Source of the DNA: Pantoea sp. Ap-967
Lineage (GTDB): Bacteria; Pseudomonadota; Gammaproteobacteria; Pseudomonadales; Pseudomonadaceae
Direction: 5' to 3'
Assembly: GCF_011752565.1 (NCBI RefSeq)
Contig: NZ_VWXK01000027.1
Location: 1 to 64,000 of the forward strand
DNA: 64,000 bases
Positions 50,975 through 59,145 of the stretch are shown here, in pieces (positions within the stretch are counted from its first letter, which is position 1; each line of letters starts with the position of its first letter). The position numbers and the translations under genes were made by a program. The notes beneath the pieces were generated by a model. It ran no database searches. It was not told where the DNA came from and saw only the letters and a program-made list of their open reading frames with translations.

Positions 50975-51808
50975 GTGCTGGCAACTTCCCTGGTATTGGT
51001 CGCCGCCCTGCTGCACGCGACCTGGAACACCCTGATCAAGTTCAGCGCCGAGCGGTTGCTGGTGATCGCCAGCATGGATGTGGTGGCATTGATCTTCGCG
51101 GTGTTCGCCGTCGCCTTCACCGAATTTCCCCCTGGCGAGATCTGGCCCTGGCTGCTGGCCTCGGCACTGGCCGAGCAGCTGTACCGCTTCCTGCTGATCC
51201 AGGCCTACCGCGTGGGCGACCTGGGGTTGGTCTATCCGCTGATGCGCGGGCTGTCGCCCCTGGTGGTGCTGGGGTTGACCCTGGCCTTTGCTGGCGAGTC
51301 GCTGAGCCAGCAACAAATCATCGGTATCCTGCTGATTCCTTGCGGCATGGCCTGCCTGCTGTGGCAAGGCGGCGGCGGGGACCGCCTGCCTTGGTCGATG
51401 CTGCCGGTGGTGGCGCTGATCGGCCTGTGCATCGGCTGCTACACCTGGTTCGACGGCCAGGCGGTGCGCCTGTGGGGCAAGCCCTGGGACTACCTGGTAT
51501 GGCTGACCTTGCTCAGTGCCTGGCCTTTCCCGTTACTGGCCAGCGTGGCCAGGCGCGCGCCGTTCGTGCTGTTCTGGCGCACGCAGTGGCGGCTGGGCCT
51601 GGCGGTGGGGTTTTGCGTGCTGTTCAGCTACGCGCTGGTGCTGTGGGCCATGCACCTGGGGTCGGTGGCCGAGGCGGCGGCGCTGCGCGAGCTGAGCGTG
51701 GTGCTGGTGGTGCTGCTGGGCATGCGCTACCTCAAAGAACCTTTTGGCGGGCCAAGACTCCTAGCTTGCGGGCTGGTGTTGGCCGGCATGTTGGTAATGA
51801 AGCTGTGA
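50975..51808 (+). CDS. EamA/DMT superfamily transporter (GTG start)
   Basis: A 277-residue membrane protein with about ten helices and two EamA repeats, as in drug/metabolite exporters. The GTG at 50975 is preceded by AAGGA. The substrate is unknown. A MAPEG gene follows 28 bp later on the same strand. Confidence 0.88.
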   Translation: MLATSLVLVAALLHATWNTLIKFSAERLLVIASMDVVALIFAVFAVAFTEFPPGEIWPWLLASALAEQLYRFLLIQAYRVGDLGLVYPLMRGLSPLVVLGLTLAFAGESLSQQQIIGILLIPCGMACLLWQGGGGDRLPWSMLPVVALIGLCIGCYTWFDGQAVRLWGKPWDYLVWLTLLSAWPFPLLASVARRAPFVLFWRTQWRLGLAVGFCVLFSYALVLWAMHLGSVAEAAALRELSVVLVVLLGMRYLKEPFGGPRLLACGLVLAGMLVMKL

Positions 51809-51836
51809 CCTTACGACTGAACAAGGAGTGCTGTGC

Positions 51837-52223
51837 ATGACCGTTGCCCTGTGGTGCATCCTGATCGCGTTGTTTCTGGCGCCGCTGTGCGCGCTGATTG
51901 CCAAGGTATCGAGCGGCCGCTTCGGCCTGAAGGACAACCACGACCCGCGGGCCTTCCTCGACACCCTGTCGGGCTTGCCGCGCCGCGCGCACGCCGCCCA
52001 GCAGAACAGCCACGAGGCCTTTCCGGCGTTTGCCGCGGCGGTGCTGGTGGCCGATATCGTGGGCAATGCCGAACAGGTGACCCAGGATGTGCTGGGGGTG
52101 CTGTATATCACCAGCCGGCTGCTGTACATCATCTGCTACCTGGCGGACTGGGCAGCGTTGCGCTCGGTGGTGTGGTTCGCCGGGGTGGCGTTGATCGTGT
52201 CGTTCTTCGTGGTTTCCATTTAG
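51837..52223 (+). CDS. MAPEG family protein
   Basis: A 128-residue four-helix membrane protein of the MAPEG family, named for eicosanoid and glutathione metabolism. The signature around RRAHAAQQNSHEAFPAFAAAVLVA is visible. The ATG at 51837 lies 8 nt after AAGGAG, better than the GTG at 51828. The bacterial function is not known. Confidence 0.92.
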   Translation: MTVALWCILIALFLAPLCALIAKVSSGRFGLKDNHDPRAFLDTLSGLPRRAHAAQQNSHEAFPAFAAAVLVADIVGNAEQVTQDVLGVLYITSRLLYIICYLADWAALRSVVWFAGVALIVSFFVVSI

Positions 52224-52257
52224 TGAGCGACTAACTAGCTGATTTAGCGGAAAACTC

Positions 52258-52344
52258 TGTAGGAGCGGGCTTGCCCCGCGAAGCAGGCAACGCGGTGCGT
52301 GGCACCGGCTGCGCCGGTGTTCGCGGGGCAAGCCCGCTCCTACA
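52258..52344. repeat. REP pair between the MAPEG gene and mltA
   Basis: Two exact inverted 25-bp REP copies (52258-52282, 52320-52344) of the GGAGCGGGCTTGCCCCGC type, between convergent genes. Confidence 0.9.
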
Positions 52345-52360
52345 GAGGCAAAGCGTAACG

Positions 52361-53512
52361 TCAGAGGACTTTAGGCACTTCAGGCAACGGTTTGCCCTTG
52401 GGCCACAGCATCCAGATCTGCCCCTGCTGCTTCATGTTCCCTGCCAGCTCACCCGCTTCAGGCCCGGTTCCCCAGAACAGGTCGGCGCGCACCTCGCCCG
52501 CAATCGCCCCTCCGGTGTCCTGGGCACCCACTGGCCGCACCACCGGCGTGCCATCAGGCCGGGTGGTCGACAGCCACAACAAGCTCCCCAACGGAATCAC
52601 CTTGCGGTCGATGGCCACGCTGTAGCCTGCCGTCAGCGGCACGTTCAGCGAGCCGCGTGGGCCTTCGTTGCTGTCTGGGCGGGTGCTGAAGAACACGTAG
52701 CTGGGGTTACTGGCCAGCAGTTCCGGCACCCGCTGCGGGTTGGCCTGGGCCCAGGCATGGATGGCGCCCATGCTCACTTCTTCCTTTTTCAACTGGCCCT
52801 GGTCCACCAGCCAGCGCCCGATTGGCCGGTAGGGGTGGCCGTTCTGGTCGGCATAGCCCAGGCGCAGCTGGCGGCCGTCTTCCAGCTGCACCCGGCCAGA
52901 GCCCTGGATCTGCAGGAACTGCAGGTCCATCGGGTCGGTCAGCCAAGCCAGTACCGGCGCCTTGACGCCGTTGCGGTTGATGACCTCAGCCGTGTCGTAG
53001 GGCTTGAGCACGCGGCCATCCAGGCGCCCGCGCAGGCGCTTGCCCTTGAGCTCGGGGTACACGCTGGCCAGGTCGACGACGATCATGTCGTCCGGCACCC
53101 CATACACTGCCACGTGGGCGGCTTCGGTGCGCTTCAGGCTGCCGGGGTAGACCGGTTCGTAGTAGCCGGTGATCAGGCCGTTGGCGTTGTTGTCGGCGGC
53201 TCGCAGGCCGTAGACCTGCAGGTTCTGCTCAAGGAATGTGCGCACCTGGGCGGCGCTTGCGCTGTCGCTGCCGGCCGCTTCGCAGGTGGCGGCCCACACC
53301 GGGTCGCGCTTGAGCTTTTCGCAGCCGCTGCGCCAGGCATAGAAGCCGGCCAGCAGGTCTTCGTCGCTGACCGCGGGCAGGTCTTGCCAGGTGGCCGGGG
53401 CATAGGTGGCGATGGCATGGGGCTCAGGCTTGGCGTTGTCGCCGCCGTTGCAGCCTGCCAGCAAGGCCAGCGCGGGGAGTGTCCAGGCCAGGTGGCGCAG
53501 GGCAGATTTCAT
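52361..53512 (-). CDS. mltA: Membrane-bound lytic murein transglycosylase A
   Basis: A 383-residue outer-membrane lipoprotein that cleaves peptidoglycan. The lipobox LLAGC ends a signal peptide (MKSALRHLAWTLPALALLAGC). The MltA domain has GYYEPVYPGS, IQGSGRVQLEDG and the 3D-type motif VGAQDTGGAIAGEVRADLFWG with the catalytic Asp. The start at 53512 was chosen so that the signal peptide starts normally; an ATG at 53539 is also in frame. Confidence 0.95.
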   Translation of the reverse strand: MKSALRHLAWTLPALALLAGCNGGDNAKPEPHAIATYAPATWQDLPAVSDEDLLAGFYAWRSGCEKLKRDPVWAATCEAAGSDSASAAQVRTFLEQNLQVYGLRAADNNANGLITGYYEPVYPGSLKRTEAAHVAVYGVPDDMIVVDLASVYPELKGKRLRGRLDGRVLKPYDTAEVINRNGVKAPVLAWLTDPMDLQFLQIQGSGRVQLEDGRQLRLGYADQNGHPYRPIGRWLVDQGQLKKEEVSMGAIHAWAQANPQRVPELLASNPSYVFFSTRPDSNEGPRGSLNVPLTAGYSVAIDRKVIPLGSLLWLSTTRPDGTPVVRPVGAQDTGGAIAGEVRADLFWGTGPEAGELAGNMKQQGQIWMLWPKGKPLPEVPKVL

Positions 53513-53622
53513 CAGTGGGTACCTGTTGGGGGCGAACATGAAGATTCGCCCTTGTGTTTTATGTGGCTATTGGTCTTTGCCCGATGGGCGGCGATACTGG
53601 CGGCCCATTTACCTAGGCCGAC

Positions 53623-54078
53623 GTGAACCCGATGTTCAAGCGATTGACCGTTGTACTGCTTGCCGCCCTTGCCCTGAGCGCCTGTGACCGGGTTGACCCG
53701 AACTCGCCGCTGGGCAAGCGCAAGGCCATCTTCAAGGACATGCTCAAGACCAGCGAAGACCTGGGGGGCATGCTGCGCGGGCGCTTGCCGTTCGACGGCG
53801 TGAAATTCGCCGTGGGTGCGGCGAAACTCGATGGCCTGGCCCATGAGCCGTGGCAGCACTTCCCGCAGGTGCGTGATGGCGGCGACAGCAGTGCACGGGC
53901 GGACGTGTGGCAGCGGCAAGCGCGCTTCCAGGACCTGGCCAGGCAGCTGGAGGGGGTGACCGGTGAGCTGGTGGGCGTAACCCGCACCCAGCCGCTGGAC
54001 GCGGCGCGGTTGAAAGCGCCGATGGACAAGGTGGAGGCGGCGTGCAAGGCGTGCCATAGCGAATTCCGCAATCACTGA
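53623..54078 (+). CDS. Cytochrome c-prime-like lipoprotein
   Basis: A 151-residue (GTG start) or 148-residue (ATG at 53632) protein. The signal peptide ends in a lipobox (ALSAC). Near the C-terminus is the haem-binding motif C-K-A-C-H, the position expected for a cytochrome c' four-helix protein. The GTG has an AGG at a better distance. It is divergent from mltA. Confidence 0.88.
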   Translation: MNPMFKRLTVVLLAALALSACDRVDPNSPLGKRKAIFKDMLKTSEDLGGMLRGRLPFDGVKFAVGAAKLDGLAHEPWQHFPQVRDGGDSSARADVWQRQARFQDLARQLEGVTGELVGVTRTQPLDAARLKAPMDKVEAACKACHSEFRNH

Positions 54079-54100
54079 AGCGCTGGGCTGGCGCTCACTC

Positions 54101-54216
54101 TGTAGGAGCGAGCGTTGCTCGCGATGGGGCGCGTAGCGGCCCCAGGCTTTCAGCTTCGTGGCCACAATTGCCGGGGCTGCCTTGCAGCCCATCGCGAGCT
54201 GCGCTCGCTCCTACAG
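54101..54216. repeat. REP pair after the cytochrome gene
   Basis: Inverted REP copies of the GTAGGAGCGAGC type at about 54101-54125 and 54192-54216, with GGGGCTGCCTTGCAGCCC in the spacer. Confidence 0.85.
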
Positions 54217-54242
54217 GTACCGCGCTGGCTGGCCCAGGCGCC

Positions 54243-54635
54243 TTAGCGGTCCAGGTCGTCAACCGCTTCCTGCAATTCCTTGCGTGACTCGGCCAGCTTG
54301 TCCTTGCGCTTGTTGATCTTCTCGGCGTCGCCTTTCTTCTCGGCTTTCTTCAAGTCTTTTTCACGCTGTGCCACTTCGTGACGCGCATCCAGCACCTTTT
54401 GCTCGCGCTCTTTGCGCAGGCTGCTGTCGGTGCAGTTCTGCGCACCGCGCAGGGCCTCTTCCAGCCCGGCCACCTGGTCGTTGTTGCCGTGGTCACGGGC
54501 AATCTGCAACTGGTTCTCGATGGCGCTGCGCTTGGCGGCGCAGCCGGTCAGGCCTTCATCGGGCGCGGCGGCCTGTGCGGCGCCAGCCGCCAGGCCCAGC
54601 GCGGTCAGCAGGGCGAGGGTGGACATGGATTTCAT
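54243..54635 (-). CDS. DUF1090 family periplasmic protein
   Basis: A 130-residue secreted protein. A signal peptide (MKSMSTLALLTALGLAAGAAQAA) precedes a long charged helix rich in Lys, Glu and Asp with heptad spacing and two Cys (CAAKRSAIE, NCTDSS). Similar to E. coli YqjC. Function unknown. Confidence 0.88.
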   Translation of the reverse strand: MKSMSTLALLTALGLAAGAAQAAAPDEGLTGCAAKRSAIENQLQIARDHGNNDQVAGLEEALRGAQNCTDSSLRKEREQKVLDARHEVAQREKDLKKAEKKGDAEKINKRKDKLAESRKELQEAVDDLDR

Positions 54636-54777
54636 CAAAGCCTCCTGGACGGGGCGGGGCAGCAAAAGTTGGGGCAAATCCTGCCTTGGTTTTCACGATT
54701 TAGAAACCCTTCTTCGATGTTTCTGAAACAAGTTGGGCGTTTTCCTACAGCTGTTATTGTTAAAAGGCGTTGCCAAC

Positions 54778-56442
54778 TCATTGAAAGCCCTCTATTCCGC
54801 GCGCTCCCAGCTGCTCGGCAAGCGCCTGCACCTCTGCGGTGGCGAAGAACGCCGTGAGTTGCCGTGCGCGGATGTCACCGATGCCCGGCAGTGCCTGCCA
54901 GTCCTGGGCGCCAAGCCCGGCAAGGTGTGCCCAATCGCCAGGCAGGCTGAGGTTGCGTGGGGCGGGCACGCCGAGCCCGCGCAGCCATTGGCTGAAAGGC
55001 CGGGCCCGGCCCAGCGCGAAGCTTGCCTGCAACTGCCTGGCTACCGCGCTGCTGATGCCGGGCAGGGCCGCCAGTTGTTCCACATCAAGGCTTAGCCAGT
55101 CGCCCAGCTGGGTCACCTGCCCGGCCTGCACCAGTCGCCGCCAGGTGCCTGGCCCGGTGCCCGGCATGGCCAGCCCCTGCTTGCCACTGAGCCACACCAG
55201 GCGGGCGATGAACTGCTCCTGGCAGCCATCGCTGGCCTGCCAGCAGCTGTGGGCGCCGTATTGCCCGGGGCCGGGCGGCGTGACCGGCTGGCGCTCGGTG
55301 GCGCGGTGCACCACTTGGTCGAAGCGTGGGATGGTCAAGCCGGCAAGGCTGATGGCCACTTGGTCACCCGGGCGAATATCCAGCGCTTGCCAGCGGGCCA
55401 GGGAGCCCAGGCTGACCTGGGTAACCCGGCGATCGTCCAGCTCAACGGTGTTCAGCTTCAACACCGGGGTGACGCGCCCGGTGCGGCCAACCCGAAACTG
55501 CACCTCACGCACCTCGGCCATGGCCTGGGAAAACGGGTATTTCCAGGCTGCGATCCAATACGGCGCACTGGCCTGCCAGCGGTCGGCAGGGGGGCGGCTG
55601 TCCTGGCGCAGGATGACGCCATCGGTGGCAAAGGGTAGCGCCGAGCGGTACCAGTGCTCGCGCCAGTGGGCCGCTTCCTGGGCGCTGGTGATGGCCACAC
55701 TGAAGCGCTGGCTGTCGCCGAAGCCCAGTTGCGCCAGCTGTAGCAGGCGCTCGGCCTGGCTGGCCGGGCCCTGGGGCCAGTCCCAAACGAACAGGCCGAT
55801 GGTTGCGCCCTGCTCGTGGCTCAGTTGTTTGCGCGCCAACAGCCCGGCCACCGTGCCGCGGGCGTTGGCCGCGCCGGCCTGGGCTTGCACGTGGGCGTCC
55901 AGGCGCAGGTAAAGCTCGCCTTGCACCACCAGGTTTCGCGGCTCGGGCAATTGCCGGGTGATCGCGCCCAAGGCCGCGATATGCCGGCTCCAATCGTGAC
56001 CCTGAACGCCGTCACCGCGGCTCAGCACTTGCACCAGCTGGCCGTTTTGATAGACCAGCGTGGTGGCCACGCCATCGACCTTTGGCTGCAACCAGACACC
56101 GGATTTACCGCGCATCCAGCGCTCCACTGCCTGCGCGTCGCCGAGTTTGTCGACGCCGGTGTGGGGGACCGGGTGGGCGATTGGGCCACGGGCGCTGGCC
56201 AGCGGGTTTGGTTGGTGCGCCAGGGCGAAACAGCCTTGCAGGTTTTGCAGGCGTTGGCGGCTCTGGTCGTAGAGCGTGTCGGCGACCAGGGCCTGGCCCA
56301 GGCGGTGGTAGTGGTCATCCCATTGGCTCAGGGTATTGCGTAGCTGCAGGACTTCCGCCCGGGCGCGTTCGGGTGGCCAGTCCGGGCACTGGGCGGCTTG
56401 GGCGGGGAGCGCGAGGAAAAGCAGGAGCAGCAACAGCGGCAT
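54778..56442 (-). CDS. ligB: NAD-dependent DNA ligase LigB
   Basis: A 554-residue shortened NAD-dependent ligase. The adenylation Lys is K121 in QPKVDGVATT, and the OB fold and helix-hairpin-helix repeats follow. The zinc finger and BRCT domain of LigA are missing, as usual for LigB. The start at 56442 is favoured because AAGG lies 9 nt upstream. It leaves an N-terminus of MPLLLLLLFLALPAQA, a good signal peptide. An ATG at 56451 is also in frame. Confidence 0.93.
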   Translation of the reverse strand: MPLLLLLLFLALPAQAAQCPDWPPERARAEVLQLRNTLSQWDDHYHRLGQALVADTLYDQSRQRLQNLQGCFALAHQPNPLASARGPIAHPVPHTGVDKLGDAQAVERWMRGKSGVWLQPKVDGVATTLVYQNGQLVQVLSRGDGVQGHDWSRHIAALGAITRQLPEPRNLVVQGELYLRLDAHVQAQAGAANARGTVAGLLARKQLSHEQGATIGLFVWDWPQGPASQAERLLQLAQLGFGDSQRFSVAITSAQEAAHWREHWYRSALPFATDGVILRQDSRPPADRWQASAPYWIAAWKYPFSQAMAEVREVQFRVGRTGRVTPVLKLNTVELDDRRVTQVSLGSLARWQALDIRPGDQVAISLAGLTIPRFDQVVHRATERQPVTPPGPGQYGAHSCWQASDGCQEQFIARLVWLSGKQGLAMPGTGPGTWRRLVQAGQVTQLGDWLSLDVEQLAALPGISSAVARQLQASFALGRARPFSQWLRGLGVPAPRNLSLPGDWAHLAGLGAQDWQALPGIGDIRARQLTAFFATAEVQALAEQLGARGIEGFQ

Positions 56443-56555
56443 GGCACGCATCCTTGCGTGGCGAGGTGGAGCGCTCAGCCTAGATACAGGCGAGCGCGAA
56501 TGCGCGTTGCAGTTGTCAGGTGATATGTCGGGCGGCGCTTGCGCGGCGCCTGCCT

Positions 56556-56580
56556 GGTAGGAGCGAGCAAAGCTCGCGAT
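56556..56580. repeat. Single REP upstream of ligB
   Basis: One REP of the GTAGGAGCGAGC type between the ligB start and the metK terminator. Confidence 0.82.
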
Positions 56581-56594
56581 ACGATGCATCAGGC

Positions 56595-56633
56595 AAAAAA
56601 AAAGCCCCCGCCGATCCACTCGGCAGGGGCTTT
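56595..56633 (-). terminator. Intrinsic terminator after metK
   Basis: In the minus-strand transcript AAAGCCCCTGCCGA and TCGGCGGGGGCTTT pair and are followed by a run of nine U residues. A textbook rho-independent terminator for the sahR-metK unit. Confidence 0.95.
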
Positions 56634-56654
56634 GGTCAACCGCGGCAGGAAAAA

Positions 56655-57845
56655 TTACAGGCCAGCAGCGTCACGCAGCGCCTGGGCGCGGTCGGTGCGT
56701 TCCCAGGTGAAGGTGGTGAAGGTGTCGTCGCCGACGGTCTTCTGCTGCGGCTCGCGGCCGAAGTGGCCGTAGGCTGCGGTTTCCTGGTACATCGGGTGCA
56801 GCAGGTCGAGCATCTTGGTGATGGCGTACGGGCGCAGGTCGAAGCACTCGCGCACGATCTGGATGATCTTGTCGTCGGAAACCTTGCCGGTGCCGAAGGT
56901 GTTGATCGAAATGGAGGTCGGCTGGGCCACGCCGATGGCGTAGGACACCTGGATCTCGCAGCGCTCGGCAAGGCCGGCGGCAACGATGTTCTTGGCGACA
57001 TAGCGGCCGGCGTAGGCGGCGGAACGGTCGACCTTGGACGGGTCCTTGCCGGAGAACGCGCCACCACCGTGGCGGGCCATGCCGCCGTAGGAGTCGACGA
57101 TGATCTTGCGGCCGGTCAGGCCGCAGTCGCCCACTGGGCCACCGATGATGAAGTTGCCGGTCGGGTTGATGTGGAACTGGGTGCCCTTGTGCAGCAGTTC
57201 GGCCGGCAGGGTGTGCTTGACGATCAGCTCCATCACGGCTTCCTGCAGGTCTTTCTGCGAAACCTCAGGGTTGTGCTGGGTGGACAGCACCACGGCGTCG
57301 ATGCCCACCACCTTGCCATTTTCGTAACGGCAGGTGACCTGGGACTTGGCATCCGGGCGCAGCCAAGGCAGCAGCTTGGATTTGCGCGCTTCGGCCTGGC
57401 GCTCGACCAGACGGTGCGAGAAGCAGATCGGTGCCGGCATCAGCACGTCGGTTTCGTTGCTGGCGTAGCCGAACATCAGGCCCTGGTCGCCAGCGCCCTG
57501 GTCTTCTGGCTTGGAGCGGTCAACACCCTGGGCGATGTCCACCGACTGCTTGCCGATGATGTTCATCACGGCGCAGGTGGCGCCGTCGAAGCCGACGTCG
57601 GAGCTGTTGTAGCCGATGTCGATGATGACCTTGCGCACCAGGTCTTCCAAGTCGACCCAGGCCGAGGTGGTGACTTCGCCGGCGATGATCGCGACACCGG
57701 TCTTGACCAGGGTTTCACAGGCGACGCGGGCATACTTGTCCTGGGCGATGATGGCATCGAGGACTGCGTCCGAAATCTGGTCGGCGATCTTGTCCGGATG
57801 CCCTTCGGACACGGACTCGGAGGTGAAAAGGGAGTATTCGCTCAT
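56655..57845 (-). CDS. metK: S-adenosylmethionine synthetase
   Basis: A 396-residue enzyme making SAM from methionine and ATP. SESVSEGHPDKIADQISDA, GDQGLMFGYA and GGGAFSGKDPSKVDRSAAY are diagnostic. It starts 19 bp after the SahR-type regulator gene and is probably co-transcribed with it, so its level may follow SAH. Confidence 0.98.
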   Translation of the reverse strand: MSEYSLFTSESVSEGHPDKIADQISDAVLDAIIAQDKYARVACETLVKTGVAIIAGEVTTSAWVDLEDLVRKVIIDIGYNSSDVGFDGATCAVMNIIGKQSVDIAQGVDRSKPEDQGAGDQGLMFGYASNETDVLMPAPICFSHRLVERQAEARKSKLLPWLRPDAKSQVTCRYENGKVVGIDAVVLSTQHNPEVSQKDLQEAVMELIVKHTLPAELLHKGTQFHINPTGNFIIGGPVGDCGLTGRKIIVDSYGGMARHGGGAFSGKDPSKVDRSAAYAGRYVAKNIVAAGLAERCEIQVSYAIGVAQPTSISINTFGTGKVSDDKIIQIVRECFDLRPYAITKMLDLLHPMYQETAAYGHFGREPQQKTVGDDTFTTFTWERTDRAQALRDAAGL

Positions 57846-57864
57846 CTCGACGGGTTCCTAAAAT

Positions 57865-58857
57865 TTACCGATGGTGTGTGTCGCCAGCCGTCCGCTGAAA
57901 ATGGCGGACCTGGATCTGGAAACCGTTACGCAAGCCCACATAGAGGCTGTCCCCCGGGGCCAGCCCGGCTGCTGTGGCCCAACGGGCCAGGTCGTCCTGC
58001 TCAAAACCCAGCCAGAGGTCGCCGCAGGCATCGCGCGCCCACCCCTGGTCATGGCTGCACAGTTCGGTGACCAGCAGGCTGCCGCCTGCCTTCACCCGTT
58101 TGGCCAGCTGGCGCAGGGCCAGGGCCGGGTCGCTGAAATGGTGCAGGACCATGTTCAGCACAACGCAGTCGGCTTCCACATCCGTTGCACCCAGTGCATC
58201 GGCCAACTGCAGGTTTACGTTGCCCAGGTGTTCGCGTTCGCACACCTGGCGCGCCAGTTCGAGCATGGTCGGGCTGTTGTCCAGGGCCGTGACCTGGGCA
58301 AAGCGCCGGGCCAGGTCCGGGAGGAAACCACCATCGCCCGGGCCGACCTCCAGCACGCTGGCGCTGGCGGCGAAATGCAGCTTGTCGAGCAGGGCCAGCA
58401 GGCTTTCGCGGTATTGCGGCAGGCCGGCGATCAGGTCTTGCTGGGCGCGGAATTTCTCTTCCACCCGCAGGAAAAAGTCTTGGCTGGTGGCGGCGCGGCG
58501 CTGCTGCACTTGGGCGATACGCGCCTGCACGTCGTGCGCCAGGGGCAGCTCGTCGACCTCTTCGAGCAGCGCCGTGTGCAGGCGACCACCGAAATGCTGG
58601 CTGTCGGGCAGGGCACGGCGATAGAAGATCGCATTGCCTTCGCGGCGGGTGGCCACCAGGTCGGCCTGGGCCAGCACCTTGAGGTGGTGGCTCATGCCCG
58701 ACTGGCCGATGCCGAAGATCTGCGCCAGTTCCAGCACGCCGAACGAGTCGCTGGCCAGGGCGCGCAACACGTTCAGGCGCAGCGCATCGCCACTGGCCTT
58801 GCACAGGGCGGCCAGGGTATCGCTTTGCTGGGGAACGGGTTGCTCATTGATGTTCAT
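57865..58857 (-). CDS. sahR: ArsR-type regulator fused to SAM-dependent methyltransferase domain (SahR type)
   Basis: A 330-residue two-domain protein. The N-terminal winged helix-turn-helix (about residues 14-85) has the ArsR-like QSGMSHHLKVLAQADLVATRREG, but lacks the metal-binding ELCVC motif. The C-terminal half (about 145-310) is a class I methyltransferase fold with VLEVGPGDGGFLPDL. In Proteobacteria SahR is an ArsR-family repressor whose effector domain, related to methyltransferases, binds SAH and is linked to the methyl-cycle genes. Direct adjacency to metK and a palindrome at 58900-58919 support this call. Confidence 0.85.
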   Translation of the reverse strand: MNINEQPVPQQSDTLAALCKASGDALRLNVLRALASDSFGVLELAQIFGIGQSGMSHHLKVLAQADLVATRREGNAIFYRRALPDSQHFGGRLHTALLEEVDELPLAHDVQARIAQVQQRRAATSQDFFLRVEEKFRAQQDLIAGLPQYRESLLALLDKLHFAASASVLEVGPGDGGFLPDLARRFAQVTALDNSPTMLELARQVCEREHLGNVNLQLADALGATDVEADCVVLNMVLHHFSDPALALRQLAKRVKAGGSLLVTELCSHDQGWARDACGDLWLGFEQDDLARWATAAGLAPGDSLYVGLRNGFQIQVRHFQRTAGDTHHR

Positions 58858-58899
58858 GGGGCGGCAGTCTAGACAGGCATGGCAGCACCCGCAAGGCCT

Positions 58900-58919
58900 A
58901 TATCAAAAAGTTTTGATAT
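58900..58919. promoter_or_regulatory. Palindromic operator upstream of sahR-metK
   Basis: ATATCAAAA and TTTTGATAT are exact 9-bp inverted repeats around AG. The centre lies about 52 bp upstream of the sahR start. ATATC-type palindromes fit ArsR-family binding, so autoregulation of sahR-metK is likely, but the match to a published SahR motif is not checked. Confidence 0.75.
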
Positions 58920-59145
58920 TGAGTGATAGGCGGAAAACCCCATGCCTGCCGGGGCCTTTTCGCGGGTAAACCGGCTGTCACAGGATGAGGCCCGCACTGT
59001 TCTCCGGGTTTTTACCCGAAATGAGTGCCAATCAGAGGAAAATCCCCCAACTGCGACCATCCGTCATTGCCCCCAGCCCCCGCAGTGGGCGAAAATGGTC
59101 GCCTTTTTCGTGACACCACCCAATTCAAGCCCCAGGAGATAAGCG

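Noticed and set aside
58960..58990. A further REP copy before tktA
   Set aside because: TTCGCGGGTAAACCGGCTG resembles a REP only over half its length and lacks a complete stem.
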